64,000 nt of DNA from JAVVSR01 sp964604875 (GCA_964604875.1 CAZSAC010000002.1:7175-71174), one strand, 5' to 3'. Shown: positions 25,962 through 34,955, numbered from the stretch's first letter. A program made the numbers and translations. Notes: a model not told the origin generated them from the sequence alone.

Positions 25962-26828
25962 TTAAATGTTTTGATTTAAAATTTTATGCCCAATTAAAAT
26001 TGCGGTATAGGTATATCGGATATCCGAGACTAAGCTGTATCTAGCAAGCGACGTATTTAATAAGTTTTCCAGCATCGCAATAGAGGCGGCAATTTCGGCT
26101 TTGATATTTATTTTTTCTATATGCCCTTTATAATCCACTTTTTTTTCAAAATCGGACATTATTGTTTGGATATTTCCTAATAAAATTCTTATTTTGTCAC
26201 GAGCATAGTATTCGGATAACTCTCCGCTGTCTATCGATACGCTTATGGAGTAGAGCTGTTTATATATTGTATCGGCATATTTAAGTGAACTGACAATAGT
26301 ATCTAACTCGTTTGAGGCGCACCACTTTAAGGACGGCTCACCGATAACTATTTCATAAATACTCACGTCTTTTGAGGACAACCTATCCTTAACCTTCTGC
26401 GCGTCTGATTTATTTGCATATACGCTTGCCACAAGATAATATCCCCCGTTATCGGAAATGACAAATCCGCCCGCTCCATTTTGTCTTAGTTCGTCCGCGC
26501 TGATAGCAGCTGTGCTTCCGTTGTCAAAAAAGCTCATAGAGATTGCGTAATAGGTGGTGTTATTTGAAACTCTGTTACTTAAAAAGGCAAGCAATTCTCC
26601 GTTGCCGACAAGTTCTGTGAGCACAAAGGTTACGGCAAAACAAATTACAATTAAAATTGATGCGAAAGCTCCGCCTCTATCAACTTTTTTTTCACGCTTT
26701 ATCGGTGAAATAATCGGTTTTTGAGGTGGAACCCGTTTAATTTTTTCTTCCCTTCCGTTTTCGCTCCAAACATACCTTTTGAAGCTATATTCTCCGTAAT
26801 TTACGTCACCGTCGTCATCTCTTGGCAT
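25962..26828 (-). CDS. SPOR-domain-like membrane protein, function unknown
   Basis: About 288 residues from ATG 26828 (MPRDDDGDVNYGEY). A cytoplasmic charged N-terminus of about 55 residues leads to one membrane span (GAFASILIVICFAVTFVLTE). Outside the membrane, a region at about 95-165 resembles a SPOR domain (YYAISMSFFDNGSTA, then GGYYLVASVYANKSDAQKVKDRL), which in other proteins binds denuded peptidoglycan. A helical C-terminal part of about 115 residues follows. A TTG 12 bases earlier is open but lies against the ribosome site. A strong hairpin covering that site stands before the gene. A role in division or sporulation is only a guess. Confidence 0.72.
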   Translation of the reverse strand: MPRDDDGDVNYGEYSFKRYVWSENGREEKIKRVPPQKPIISPIKREKKVDRGGAFASILIVICFAVTFVLTELVGNGELLAFLSNRVSNNTTYYAISMSFFDNGSTAAISADELRQNGAGGFVISDNGGYYLVASVYANKSDAQKVKDRLSSKDVSIYEIVIGEPSLKWCASNELDTIVSSLKYADTIYKQLYSISVSIDSGELSEYYARDKIRILLGNIQTIMSDFEKKVDYKGHIEKINIKAEIAASIAMLENLLNTSLARYSLVSDIRYTYTAILIGHKILNQNI

Positions 26829-26833
26829 AAAAA

Positions 26834-26892
26834 AATACAATCCTTCAAAGTGTATGCTACCCTATAACTGTAGCACCTAGAAGTATTGTATT
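26834..26892 (-). terminator. Hairpin with T-run abutting the SPOR-like gene
   Basis: The outer arms AATACAAT-x-CTTC and GAAG-x-ATTGTATT (26834-26846 with 26880-26892) enclose TGCTAC/GTAGCA (26855-26860 with 26870-26875). On the minus strand the stem is followed by TTTTTTT and then the ATG. It looks like the terminator of the upstream deaminase gene, but its 3' arm contains the AAGGA ribosome site of the next gene. Confidence 0.65.
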
Positions 26893-26916
26893 CGTCATTT
26901 GTTTTTTTATGATTGG

Positions 26917-27375
26917 CTATTTTGCTTCCTCGGGATACTGCTCAACAAGAGTGCCCGCTTCCGAAAATATGGAGCGCGCAAACTCATCTGGGTACGGATT
27001 GCGGAAAACAACGCGTGAAATTCCGCTGTTGACAATCATCTTTGCGCAAATCGAACAAGGTTGATGCGTACAATACAGCGTAGCGCCCTCAACGGACACG
27101 CCCAGCTTTGCCGCCTGAATAATGGCGTTCTGTTCCGCGTGGACAGCATAGCAAAGCTCCGCGCACGTACCCGACTTAATGCAAAGCTTGTCACGCATAC
27201 ATTCGCCCTTTTCAACGCAACTGACAATCCCCGAAGGCGCGCCGTTATATCCCGTTGTTAAAATGCGTTTGTTTTTTGTGATAACCGCGCCGACTTGCCT
27301 TCCGCTTCTAAAACAGCTTGACCAGCTTGCAACCACGTCCGCCATATCCATAAACCGTTTGTCCCACTTGTCCAT
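26917..27375 (-). CDS. dCMP deaminase (ComEB-like)
   Basis: A 152-residue zinc deaminase that converts dCMP to dUMP for thymidylate synthesis. The zinc and catalytic motif HAEQNAI is at about residue 77, with PCSICAKM at about 107. DKRFMDMADVVASWSSCFRSGRQVGAVI at the start is typical of the ComEB/dCMP deaminase group. A cysteine-rich insert (CVEKGECMRDKLCIKSGTC) suggests a second structural zinc site, as in some family members. A minus-strand promoter (TTGATT 27426-27431, TATTAT 27403-27408) lies upstream. Confidence 0.93.
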   Translation of the reverse strand: MDKWDKRFMDMADVVASWSSCFRSGRQVGAVITKNKRILTTGYNGAPSGIVSCVEKGECMRDKLCIKSGTCAELCYAVHAEQNAIIQAAKLGVSVEGATLYCTHQPCSICAKMIVNSGISRVVFRNPYPDEFARSIFSEAGTLVEQYPEEAK

Positions 27376-27498
27376 AACAGTACCTCTTTTAATTATGTAT
27401 AAATAATAACAAAACGAACAAAAATAATCAATAAAATTGTCCGTTAAACTAAAGAAATTTTATTCGTCAAAATTTGCATTAAAAAAAACAAAATAATG

Positions 27499-27527
27499 TT
27501 GACATATTAGAATGTAGAGTGTATAAT
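27499..27527 (+). promoter_or_regulatory. Consensus promoter of groESL
   Basis: Perfect -35 TTGACA (27499-27504), 17-base spacer, perfect -10 TATAAT (27522-27527). Confidence 0.9.
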
Positions 27528-27538
27528 TACCCTAGAAA

Positions 27539-27565
27539 TTAGCACTCAACCCCGTTGACTGCTAA
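27539..27565 (+). promoter_or_regulatory. CIRCE operator (HrcA binding site)
   Basis: TTAGCACTC, a 9-base spacer, GACTGCTAA. This is the CIRCE 9-9-9 inverted repeat with one change in the right arm (GACTG for GAGTG). It begins about 11 bases after the -10 box, the usual place, so groESL should be repressed by HrcA and induced by heat. Confidence 0.92.
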
Positions 27566-27606
27566 ATACAATAAAATATAATTTTCAAATATAGGAGGTA
27601 TTTTTT

Positions 27607-27891
27607 ATGACAATCAAACCATTGTTCGATAAGGTTGTTGTGAAATCAATCGAGGCGGAGGAAAAAACCGCTAGTGGCATTATTCTTCCCGGAACAGCGC
27701 AAGAGAAACCCCAAATGGCTGAAGTAATAGCCGTTGGTCCCGGCGGGTTAATCGAAGGAAAGGAAGTTACTATGCAGGTTAAGGTCGGCGACAAAATTTT
27801 ATACAGTAAATATGCCGGCAGTGAATTTAAGTTGGACAAACAAGAAGTTATTATTTTAAGACAAAGTGATATTCTTGCTATCGTTGAATAG
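27607..27891 (+). CDS. groES: Co-chaperonin GroES
   Basis: A 94-residue heptameric lid of the chaperonin. The N-terminus is TIKPLFDKVVVKSIEAEEKTASGIILP, containing the mobile loop (EKTASGIILPG), and the body contains VIAVGPGGLIEGKEV and GDKILYSKYAGSEFKL. Length is normal. A GGAGGT ribosome site precedes the ATG. It is controlled by the CIRCE promoter and followed after 9 bases by groEL. Confidence 0.98.
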   Translation: MTIKPLFDKVVVKSIEAEEKTASGIILPGTAQEKPQMAEVIAVGPGGLIEGKEVTMQVKVGDKILYSKYAGSEFKLDKQEVIILRQSDILAIVE

Positions 27892-27900
27892 GAGGCTTAT

Positions 27901-29520
27901 ATGAGTAAAGAATTTTTATACGGTGAAGACGCGCGCCGCGCATTAGAAAAAGGCGTCAATACATTGGCTGACGCGGTTAAAATTACCTTAGGTCCAAAAG
28001 GCCGAAACGTAGTTTTAAACAAAAAGTTTGGTTCTCCGTTAATCACAAACGACGGCGTAACCATTGCAAAAGAAATTGATTTGGAAGACAACTTTGAAAA
28101 TATGGGCGCTCAGCTTGTAAAAGAAGTTTCTGTCAAAACAAACGACGTTGCTGGCGACGGGACAACAACCGCTGCCCTCTTAGCGCAAGCAATCGTTCGT
28201 GAAGGTATGAAAAATATTGCAGCAGGCGCAAACCCGATGATTTTGAAAAAGGGTATTGCCAAGGCTACAGAATATACTGTTGAGGAGCTTAAGAAAATTT
28301 CTAAGCCTATCCAAAATAAAACCTCTATCGCGCAGGTTGCAAGTATCTCTGCAGGCGACGAGGAAATCGGCGTGCTAATTTCCGACGCAATGGAAAAAGT
28401 GGGAAACGACGGCGTTATTACCGTTGACGAAAGCAAAACCATTAAGACAGAGCTTTCTGTTGTTGAAGGTATGCAGTTTGACCGTGGATACGCTTCCCCT
28501 TATATGATGACTAATCCCGACAAAATGGACGCCGTTTTGGAAAATCCTCTTATCCTTATTACAGATAAGAAGGTTAGCGCTTTCCAAGACTTATTGCCGA
28601 TTCTTGAGCAAATCCTCAAAACTGGTCGTTCCTTGTTCTTAATTTCCGAGGATATCGAAGGCGAAGCCCTCACCGCTATCGTTTTAAATAAGCTTAAAGG
28701 CGCGTTCAAATGTGTTGCCGTTAAAGCCCCAGGGTTTGGCGACCGCAGAAAAGCTATGCTTGAAGATATTGCAATTCTTACAGGCGCAACCGTTATTTCC
28801 GAGGAATTGGGCTATGACTTGAAAACAGCAACCTTGGATTTACTGGGTCAAGCCAAGATGGTACACGTTGACAAAGATAACACAACTATCGTTGACGGCG
28901 CAGGAGACCCCGACGCAATCAAGCAACGTACAATTTCTATTCAGGCTCAAATTGCCGCCACCACGTCCGACTATGACAAGGAAAAATTGCAAGAAAGATT
29001 GGCTAAGCTTGCCGGCGGTGTTGCAGTTATCAGCGTAGGCGCAGCAACCGAAGTGGAAATGAAGGAACGCAAACTCCGTATTGAAGACGCTCTTGCAGCC
29101 ACACGCGCCGCAGTTGAAGAAGGCATCGTCCCGGGAGGCGGAATCGCTTTATTAAGTCTAAGCAAGGACGTTACTGTTTTTGCCGACAAACTGGAAGGCG
29201 ATGAAAAGACAGGCGCAAAGATTATTGCCAAGGCTTTGGAAGAACCCTTACGTCAAATCGCAAAGAACAGCGGCGTTGACGGCGGCGTAATTGTGGACGG
29301 CGTTCTCCGTGAAAACAAAATCAACTATGGCTATGACGCGCTGAAAAATGAATACTGCGATATGGTTAAAAAAGGTATTCTTGACCCGACAAAGGTTACC
29401 CGTTGCGCATTGCAGAATGCCGCCAGCGTTGCATCTACCCTTTTAACCACCGAGGTATTAGTGTCCGATAAGCCCGAGGCGCCATCTCCGATGCCAATCG
29501 CTCCGGAAAGTATGTATTAA
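27901..29520 (+). CDS. groEL: Chaperonin GroEL
   Basis: A 539-residue Hsp60 chaperonin, full length. The nucleotide-binding motifs are LGPKGRNVVL and VAGDGTTTAALLAQAIVREG. The central part contains AVKAPGFGDRRKAMLEDIAILTGA, and the C-terminal equatorial part has EEGIVPGGGIALL and NAASVASTLLTTEVLV. The tail ends in APSPMPIAPESMY rather than a GGM repeat, which is a common clostridial variation. The start has a GGAGG site. The gene is followed by a strong terminator. Confidence 0.98.
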   Translation: MSKEFLYGEDARRALEKGVNTLADAVKITLGPKGRNVVLNKKFGSPLITNDGVTIAKEIDLEDNFENMGAQLVKEVSVKTNDVAGDGTTTAALLAQAIVREGMKNIAAGANPMILKKGIAKATEYTVEELKKISKPIQNKTSIAQVASISAGDEEIGVLISDAMEKVGNDGVITVDESKTIKTELSVVEGMQFDRGYASPYMMTNPDKMDAVLENPLILITDKKVSAFQDLLPILEQILKTGRSLFLISEDIEGEALTAIVLNKLKGAFKCVAVKAPGFGDRRKAMLEDIAILTGATVISEELGYDLKTATLDLLGQAKMVHVDKDNTTIVDGAGDPDAIKQRTISIQAQIAATTSDYDKEKLQERLAKLAGGVAVISVGAATEVEMKERKLRIEDALAATRAAVEEGIVPGGGIALLSLSKDVTVFADKLEGDEKTGAKIIAKALEEPLRQIAKNSGVDGGVIVDGVLRENKINYGYDALKNEYCDMVKKGILDPTKVTRCALQNAASVASTLLTTEVLVSDKPEAPSPMPIAPESMY

Positions 29521-29537
29521 TCTAAAAATCATTTTAT

Positions 29538-29560
29538 GACGCAGCCAACTTGGCTGCGTC
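29538..29560 (+). terminator. Terminator after groEL
   Basis: GACGCAGC/GCTGCGTC stem with flanking CC/GG pairing, followed by TTTTTT. Confidence 0.9.
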
Positions 29561-29680
29561 TTTTTTATTGTATTTATTATAAAAATAAGCCTATTTTTTT
29601 ATCAAAATGCTTTAAAAAAAAGCTTTTTAATTTTCCATAAAAAATATTGAAAAAATCTTTAGAAAAGTTATATATTTTAT

Positions 29681-29709
29681 TTGACATGCCTATGCTTTTT
29701 TTCTATAAT
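29681..29709 (+). promoter_or_regulatory. Promoter of the polyamine operon
   Basis: -35 TTGACA (29681-29686), 17-base spacer, -10 TATAAT (29704-29709). Confidence 0.85.
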
Positions 29710-29723
29710 GATATCCACATTGT

Positions 29724-29793
29724 GTTTAGTAATTTTAAACTTATGGTTAAATGTCACGAAACTCGCTAAGTCTTAAGTTAACTGATACTAAAC
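29724..29793 (+). promoter_or_regulatory. Leader inverted and direct repeats upstream of the regulator gene
   Basis: GTTTAGTA at 29724-29731 and its exact reverse complement TACTAAAC at 29786-29793 flank a leader that also holds two copies of AAACTTAT. These could be operator sites for the Xre-cupin regulator encoded just downstream. Confidence 0.4.
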
Positions 29794-29817
29794 CCAAACT
29801 TATCACGGAGGTAAAAA

Positions 29818-30351
29818 ATGGAGATAGGCTGTAAGCTTAAGCAAATGCGACTGCAATGCGGTTTAACGCAGGAAGAACTTGCCGATAGGTGCGAATTGAC
29901 AAAAGGTTATATCAGTCAGCTTGAAAACGATTTGACACTACCGACGCTACCTACCCTAAGTGACCTTATGTCGGCGCTTGGCTCGGATATGAAAACCTTT
30001 TTTAGCGATGATAAGGACGAGCAAATTGTTTTTTCTAAAGATGATTTCTTTGAAAAGGACAATGATGACAATAAAATAACGTGGCTTGTCCCTAACAGTC
30101 AGAAAAATGAGATGGAGCCTATCTTAATTGAAATTGAGCCCAAAACCTCGCTGTCAAAAGATATGCCCCACGAGGGGGAAGAGTTTGGATATGTCTTAGA
30201 AGGTGAAATTGAAATTGTTATCGCCGACAAGCGTTATAAATGCAAGACGGGAGAAAGCTTTTATTTTATATCAAATAAAGTACATTATCTTAAAAATACA
30301 ACAAGTAAAAAATCGAAAATCGTCTGGGTTTCAAGCCCACCCACTTTTTAG
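29818..30351 (+). CDS. Xre-family regulator with cupin domain (PuuR-like)
   Basis: 177 residues. The N-terminal helix-turn-helix (residues about 5-60: LKQMRLQCGLTQEELADRCELTKGYISQLENDLTLPTLPTLSDL) is joined to a C-terminal cupin barrel (about 100-175: MPHEGEEFGYVLEGEIEIVI, then YKCKTGESFYFISNKVHYLKN). This layout matches PuuR-type regulators. It is the first gene of the potABCD operon, so I infer that it senses polyamines or a related metabolite and regulates uptake. The start has a GGAGGT site. Confidence 0.9.
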   Translation: MEIGCKLKQMRLQCGLTQEELADRCELTKGYISQLENDLTLPTLPTLSDLMSALGSDMKTFFSDDKDEQIVFSKDDFFEKDNDDNKITWLVPNSQKNEMEPILIEIEPKTSLSKDMPHEGEEFGYVLEGEIEIVIADKRYKCKTGESFYFISNKVHYLKNTTSKKSKIVWVSSPPTF

Positions 30352-30361
30352 GAGAGTAACT

Positions 30362-31798
30362 ATGGCAAACAAAAATATCATTGAAATCAAAAATGTTTCC
30401 AAAGTTTATGATGGAAAAACCGTAGTAAAGAACGAAACTATTTCCATCAAACACGGAGAATTTGTCACTTTTTTAGGGCCGTCAGGTTGTGGTAAAACCA
30501 CCACGCTAAGAATGATAGCCGGGTTTGAAATGCCTACTTCAGGCAAAATTTTCTTTGACGATGAAGACATCACCAACCTTCCTCCTCATCAAAGAAAGGT
30601 AAACACGGTTTTTCAAAGATATGCCCTTTTCCCGCATTTAAATGTTTTTAACAACATTGCTTTCGGGCTGAAGCTTAAAATGATACCTGACGGGACTACA
30701 TACACAAATAAGAAAGGAAAAGTTTTCGAAAATATGAGAAAGCTTTCCAAAACCGAAATTGCCGAAAAGGTAAATCGCGCGTTGAAGCTGGTTGACCTAG
30801 AGGATTATGGACACAGATATGTTGATAGTTTATCAGGCGGACAACAACAACGTGTCGCCATTGCCCGAGCCATTGTAAATGAGCCAATGGTTTTGCTTTT
30901 GGACGAGCCCTTGGGAGCGTTGGATTTAAAAATGCGTCAGGATATGCAAATTGAGCTAAAACAAATGCACAAAAATTTGGGCATTACCTTTATTTATGTT
31001 ACGCACGACCAAGAGGAAGCCTTGTCAATGAGCGATACGATTGTGGTTATGCGTGACGGCGAAGTGCAACAAATCGGCACTCCTAAGAAAATATACGATG
31101 AGCCTGCAAACGCTTTCGTTGCCGACTTTATTGGCGAGTCTAACATTTTTTCGGGCACAATGATTGATGATTTCAAATGCAATTTTATCGGATACGATTT
31201 TGATTGTGTAGATAAAGGCTTTAAACCCAACGAGCCCGTAGATATAATCGTCCGTCCGGAGGACATCTATTTAACAAAAGGCGTTGCTGTTGACAAAGCA
31301 ATGTTTACAGCCGTTGTAAAGTCAAGCATTTTTAAAGGCGACCATTATGAGATTCTTGCCGAGGCAAACGGGAACGAGATTCAGGTTTTTGAAAACACCG
31401 AGTGCAACGTAGGAGAAGAGATTGGTATTTTTATCAATCCAAATGAAATTCATATAATGCACAAAGCCCGCTTCATAAACGAATATGAAACTGTTATGCA
31501 AGCCGATGGAATTGTTTCCATTTGCGAACACGATTTTAAAACAAATTCGTTGTTCCCTGCTGAAACTCAAGTTAAAGTGTCTATTCCGTTTGATAAAGTT
31601 GAAGTATTTGATAATGAAGAAGACGGTATTGTTGGCGCAGAGGTAGTTGCAAACATTTATAAAGGCAGTTATTATCAAGTTATTTTACGCACCGATTACG
31701 ACTATGACTTTTTTGTTGACACAACCGACGAGTGGCTTCAAGGCGACCGCGTGGGAATCAACGTTAAGCCTGAAGACATCGTTGTCACACAATTATAG
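30362..31798 (+). CDS. potA: Spermidine/putrescine ABC transporter ATP-binding protein
   Basis: A 478-residue ATPase of the polyamine importer. Walker A is GPSGCGKTTTLRM, the Q-loop QRYALFPHLNVFNN, the signature LSGGQQQRVAIARA, Walker B VLLLDEPLGALDLKMR and the H-loop YVTHDQEEALSMSD. It is about 100 residues longer than usual PotA. An insert of about 25 residues follows FGLKLKMI, and the C-terminus seems to carry two successive TOBE-like beta domains (about 255-375 and 385-478). The start is ATG 30362 with GGAG, just after the regulator stop; an in-frame extension back to 30203 overlaps that gene and is rejected. Confidence 0.95.
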   Translation: MANKNIIEIKNVSKVYDGKTVVKNETISIKHGEFVTFLGPSGCGKTTTLRMIAGFEMPTSGKIFFDDEDITNLPPHQRKVNTVFQRYALFPHLNVFNNIAFGLKLKMIPDGTTYTNKKGKVFENMRKLSKTEIAEKVNRALKLVDLEDYGHRYVDSLSGGQQQRVAIARAIVNEPMVLLLDEPLGALDLKMRQDMQIELKQMHKNLGITFIYVTHDQEEALSMSDTIVVMRDGEVQQIGTPKKIYDEPANAFVADFIGESNIFSGTMIDDFKCNFIGYDFDCVDKGFKPNEPVDIIVRPEDIYLTKGVAVDKAMFTAVVKSSIFKGDHYEILAEANGNEIQVFENTECNVGEEIGIFINPNEIHIMHKARFINEYETVMQADGIVSICEHDFKTNSLFPAETQVKVSIPFDKVEVFDNEEDGIVGAEVVANIYKGSYYQVILRTDYDYDFFVDTTDEWLQGDRVGINVKPEDIVVTQL

Positions 31799-31809
31799 AG
31801 GTGGCTTAT

Positions 31810-32601
31810 ATGGCACAAAAATTAAAAAAGTTTAAGTTTACAAGACGCGCGTTTGCATACCCTTATATGCTCTTCCTTTTGCTGTTTGTGGTTACGCCGT
31901 TAGTTTTGATTTTGGCAAATACGCTCATATATAACAACTCTTTTTCGTTTGAAAACTTCTCACTTTTCTTTTCGGAAAAGGCGGGGCTTATTATTTTAGG
32001 CAATTCTATTTTGGTCGGTCTCTTGACCACTTTATTGTGCTTATTGATAGGTTATCCAGCGGCATACTTATTGGCGAAATACAGCGCAGGAAAAACTTTT
32101 GTTTTATTGTTTATCCTTCCTATGTGGGTAAACTTTATCATAAGAACTCTTGCAACAAAAGCCATTTTTGTTTCTATGGATATTTCTCTTGGAATGGGAA
32201 CTGTCGTGTTTGGTATGGTGTATAACTATCTTCCGTTTATGATACTTCCTCTCCATACTGTTCTAACCAGCATCGATAAAAGCTATTCCGAAGCGGCGCA
32301 GGACCTTGGCGCAGACGGATACACTGTTTTTATGAAAACTATTCTGCCTTTATCAATCCCCGGCATCATCAGCGGAATTACGATGGTTTTTGTCCCTACA
32401 ATTTCAACCTTTGCAATCAGCCAACTTCTTTCTGACAGCACGGTATTTTTGTTTGGCGACAGCATTCAAATGAAATTTGAGCAAGGCTTATACGGCGTCG
32501 GAAGCGTTATGAGCTTAGTTATGTTGATTTTGGTTTTAATTTCTAATTTCTTTTTGTCTAAATTCTCAAAGAATGAAGGCACAGGGAGGATGTTATGGTA
32601 A
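31810..32601 (+). CDS. potB: Spermidine/putrescine ABC transporter permease
   Basis: A 263-residue permease with six membrane spans. The EAA-type coupling loop is SYSEAAQDLGADGYTVFMKTILPLSIPGIISG. The start is ATG 31810, seven bases after AGAGGTGG; an in-frame GTG at 31801 lies within that site. It follows potA closely and overlaps potC by 7 bases. PotB and PotC form the heterodimeric membrane channel. Confidence 0.94.
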   Translation: MAQKLKKFKFTRRAFAYPYMLFLLLFVVTPLVLILANTLIYNNSFSFENFSLFFSEKAGLIILGNSILVGLLTTLLCLLIGYPAAYLLAKYSAGKTFVLLFILPMWVNFIIRTLATKAIFVSMDISLGMGTVVFGMVYNYLPFMILPLHTVLTSIDKSYSEAAQDLGADGYTVFMKTILPLSIPGIISGITMVFVPTISTFAISQLLSDSTVFLFGDSIQMKFEQGLYGVGSVMSLVMLILVLISNFFLSKFSKNEGTGRMLW

Positions 32602-33407
32602 AAAAAGTTTTATCAAAAAGCTATTTATATATATTATTAGGCGTCTTATACGCTCCTATTATATTGATAATAGTATTTTCGTTTTTTAATACTTCCATAT
32701 TCTCGTTTTCGAATGGATTTAGTTTTGAAGCATATAAGTCGATTTTTACCAGCGATAAAACGCCCGAGCTTTTGTCCGCTTTGAAAAACACAATTATAAT
32801 CGCAACTGTTTCCAGCGTTGCTTCTACTCTAATCGGCAGCTTTGCAGCTATAGGAATCTTTAGCTTAAGCAGAAGACTCCGCCGTGTTGTTGAGAACGTA
32901 AATCAGCTTCCGATTATTAACAGCGAAATTGTTGTAGCGGTTTCTCTTATGGTATTTTTTGTTACCTTCAAATTTCCTGCGGGATACTTGCGTTTGATTA
33001 TCGGACACATATCGTTTTGCACTCCGTATGTCATTTTAAGCATTATGCCAAAACTACAACGTATGGATAACAACGTCTATGAGGCTGCTTTGGACTTAGG
33101 CGCAACTCCCCTAAAGGCTATGACGCGTATAATGCTTCCGATAATTTCCCCGGGGATTATATCCGGCTTTGTAATGGCATTTACGCTTTCTATGGACGAT
33201 TTTATCATCACCCAAATAAACAAAGGCGCTGCAACCGGCATCAATACTCTTTCCACGTATCTATATTCCGACGCCAGAGTTCAGGGACTTTCTCCGTTTT
33301 GGTTTGCAATATTCAGCATAATTTTTATTATTGTTTTAACAACGATTATTGTAATCAATATTAAGAAAAACCAAAAAGATATAAGCCTCATACAGGAGAA
33401 AAACTAA
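32595..33407 (+). CDS. potC: Spermidine/putrescine ABC transporter permease
   Basis: A 270-residue permease with six membrane spans. The coupling loop is NNVYEAALDLGATPLKAMTRIMLPIISPGIISG, followed by the PotC-typical span with AFTLSMDDFIITQ. It overlaps potB by 7 bases and the next gene by one base. Together with PotB it makes the transport path. Confidence 0.95.
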   Translation: MVKKVLSKSYLYILLGVLYAPIILIIVFSFFNTSIFSFSNGFSFEAYKSIFTSDKTPELLSALKNTIIIATVSSVASTLIGSFAAIGIFSLSRRLRRVVENVNQLPIINSEIVVAVSLMVFFVTFKFPAGYLRLIIGHISFCTPYVILSIMPKLQRMDNNVYEAALDLGATPLKAMTRIMLPIISPGIISGFVMAFTLSMDDFIITQINKGAATGINTLSTYLYSDARVQGLSPFWFAIFSIIFIIVLTTIIVINIKKNQKDISLIQEKN

Positions 33408-34873
33408 TGAATAAAAAACTTAAAATATTAGCTACTGTCATCGCAATCGTTTTGGTTACTTCTCTTTTAGGCGTGGGTATCGGCGCAATAATTAAGGACT
33501 CCAAAACAGAAAAATTGGTTATATATAACTGGGCAGACTACATCGAACCTGAAGTGCTGGATTTGTTTTCCGAATACTATGAAGAAACAACCGGCAATTC
33601 CATAAAAATTATATACAGCACGTTTGACACCAACGAAACTATGATAACAGAGGTTGTCAAGGGCGACAGCCAAATCGACTTGGTTTGCCCTTCTGAATAC
33701 GCAATCCAAAAGCTTATGCAAAAAGGTTTATTGCATAAATTGGATATGTCAAACGAGAGTTACAAAAATCTTTCCTATGTTTATCCGGCAATAAGGGATA
33801 AGGTTGACGAAATTTTCTCTTCAATTTCAGTGGATGGAAAACCTTCTGCGATGAACAACTATTTCGTGCCCTATATGTGGGGAACGCTGGGTATTTTATA
33901 CAATACAAAGTATGTCACCGAAAGTGACCTCGAACAAGGCTGGGGGCTTTTATGGAACTCTGGAAACAATCCTAATTTGGTTGGGAAGATTTTAATGAAA
34001 GACAGCGTCAGAGACATCTACGCAGCCAGCGTTATATATCTTAAAGAAACCAATTCGCTTCCCGATAAGTATAAAGAGTTTTCTATTGAAGAACTTATAA
34101 ACACAGTCGACAGCGAATTAATCAGTCTATCTAAAGAAGTTCTAATTAACCAACGAAAAAATCTAAAGGGCTATGAAGTTGACTTTGGCAAAGACGATAT
34201 GATAAACCAAATAGCCTATGTCGATTTAGCTTGGAGCGGAGATGCGCTTTGGGCGATAGAAGAAAGTTATATTGAGGCAGAAGACGATTATTTATTAGAC
34301 TATTTTGTGCCTGAAAGCGGTGGAAACATTTGGTTTGACGGTTGGTGTATCCCAACAAGCGCAGAAAATGTACCTGCGGCGAAAATGTTTATAGATTTTC
34401 TTTGCAGACCTGATATCGCAATGATGAACAGTATGAATATCGGTTATGTTTGCTCTGTTAATCCCGATGTTTTCCTTGACATAACAAACCCCGAGTATGG
34501 TGAGTTCAGTAAAGAAGCCCTACTTAATCTTGTAGACAACGAATACGCTTGGGAAATTGCAGAAGATGAAGTCTATGAAGACGGTATATTTATTAAGCTT
34601 GAAATCGAAGGCGAAACTGCCCTTTATGATTTTACGGATTTCTTTGCTGATGAACGCCGTTATCCTGAGATGAATGACACTCTTGGCGTAATGAGAGACT
34701 TTGGTGAATCCAATGACTCGGTTGTTGCAATGTGGGAACATGTTAAGGGTTCAGACGGCTCACAATGGTCGCTACTCATCGCCATTGGAATAATTGTCGG
34801 CGGAGTTGCTTTAACAATCCTTGGCTGTAACCTAGCCCGATATTTCAAACAACGCAGACGTTTAATTTCTTAA
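33407..34873 (+). CDS. potD: Polyamine-binding protein PotD with extra C-terminal membrane anchor
   Basis: A 488-residue extracytoplasmic solute-binding protein. The N-terminus has a hydrophobic signal or anchor (about residues 5-28) without a lipobox cysteine. The PotD pattern begins at residue 39 (LVIYNWADYIEPEVLDLF), continues DLVCPSEYAIQKL and MWGTLGILYNTKYV, and includes AWSGDALWA and GGNIWFDGWCIP in the ligand site. After the usual end, a second hydrophobic helix (about 457-480) and a basic tail (RYFKQRRRLIS) would anchor the protein. It is about 130 residues longer than typical PotD, which is normally a lipoprotein in Gram-positives. Confidence 0.93.
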   Translation: MNKKLKILATVIAIVLVTSLLGVGIGAIIKDSKTEKLVIYNWADYIEPEVLDLFSEYYEETTGNSIKIIYSTFDTNETMITEVVKGDSQIDLVCPSEYAIQKLMQKGLLHKLDMSNESYKNLSYVYPAIRDKVDEIFSSISVDGKPSAMNNYFVPYMWGTLGILYNTKYVTESDLEQGWGLLWNSGNNPNLVGKILMKDSVRDIYAASVIYLKETNSLPDKYKEFSIEELINTVDSELISLSKEVLINQRKNLKGYEVDFGKDDMINQIAYVDLAWSGDALWAIEESYIEAEDDYLLDYFVPESGGNIWFDGWCIPTSAENVPAAKMFIDFLCRPDIAMMNSMNIGYVCSVNPDVFLDITNPEYGEFSKEALLNLVDNEYAWEIAEDEVYEDGIFIKLEIEGETALYDFTDFFADERRYPEMNDTLGVMRDFGESNDSVVAMWEHVKGSDGSQWSLLIAIGIIVGGVALTILGCNLARYFKQRRRLIS

Positions 34874-34889
34874 ATCAAACTACTATAAA

Positions 34890-34912
34890 AACCCTCTCGC
34901 ATAGAGAGGGTT
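34890..34912 (+). terminator. Terminator after potD
   Basis: AACCCTCTC/GAGAGGGTT 9-bp stem with a 5-base loop, then a T-run. Confidence 0.9.
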
Positions 34913-34922
34913 TTTTTGCATT

Positions 34923-34952
34923 AAAAAGCCCTTGCGTTTGCAAGGGCTTTTT
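34923..34952. terminator. Terminator after the SDR gene (bidirectional)
   Basis: AAAAAGCCCTTGC/GCAAGGGCTTTTT 13-bp stem with a 4-base loop. Confidence 0.9.
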
Positions 34953-34955
34953 GTA

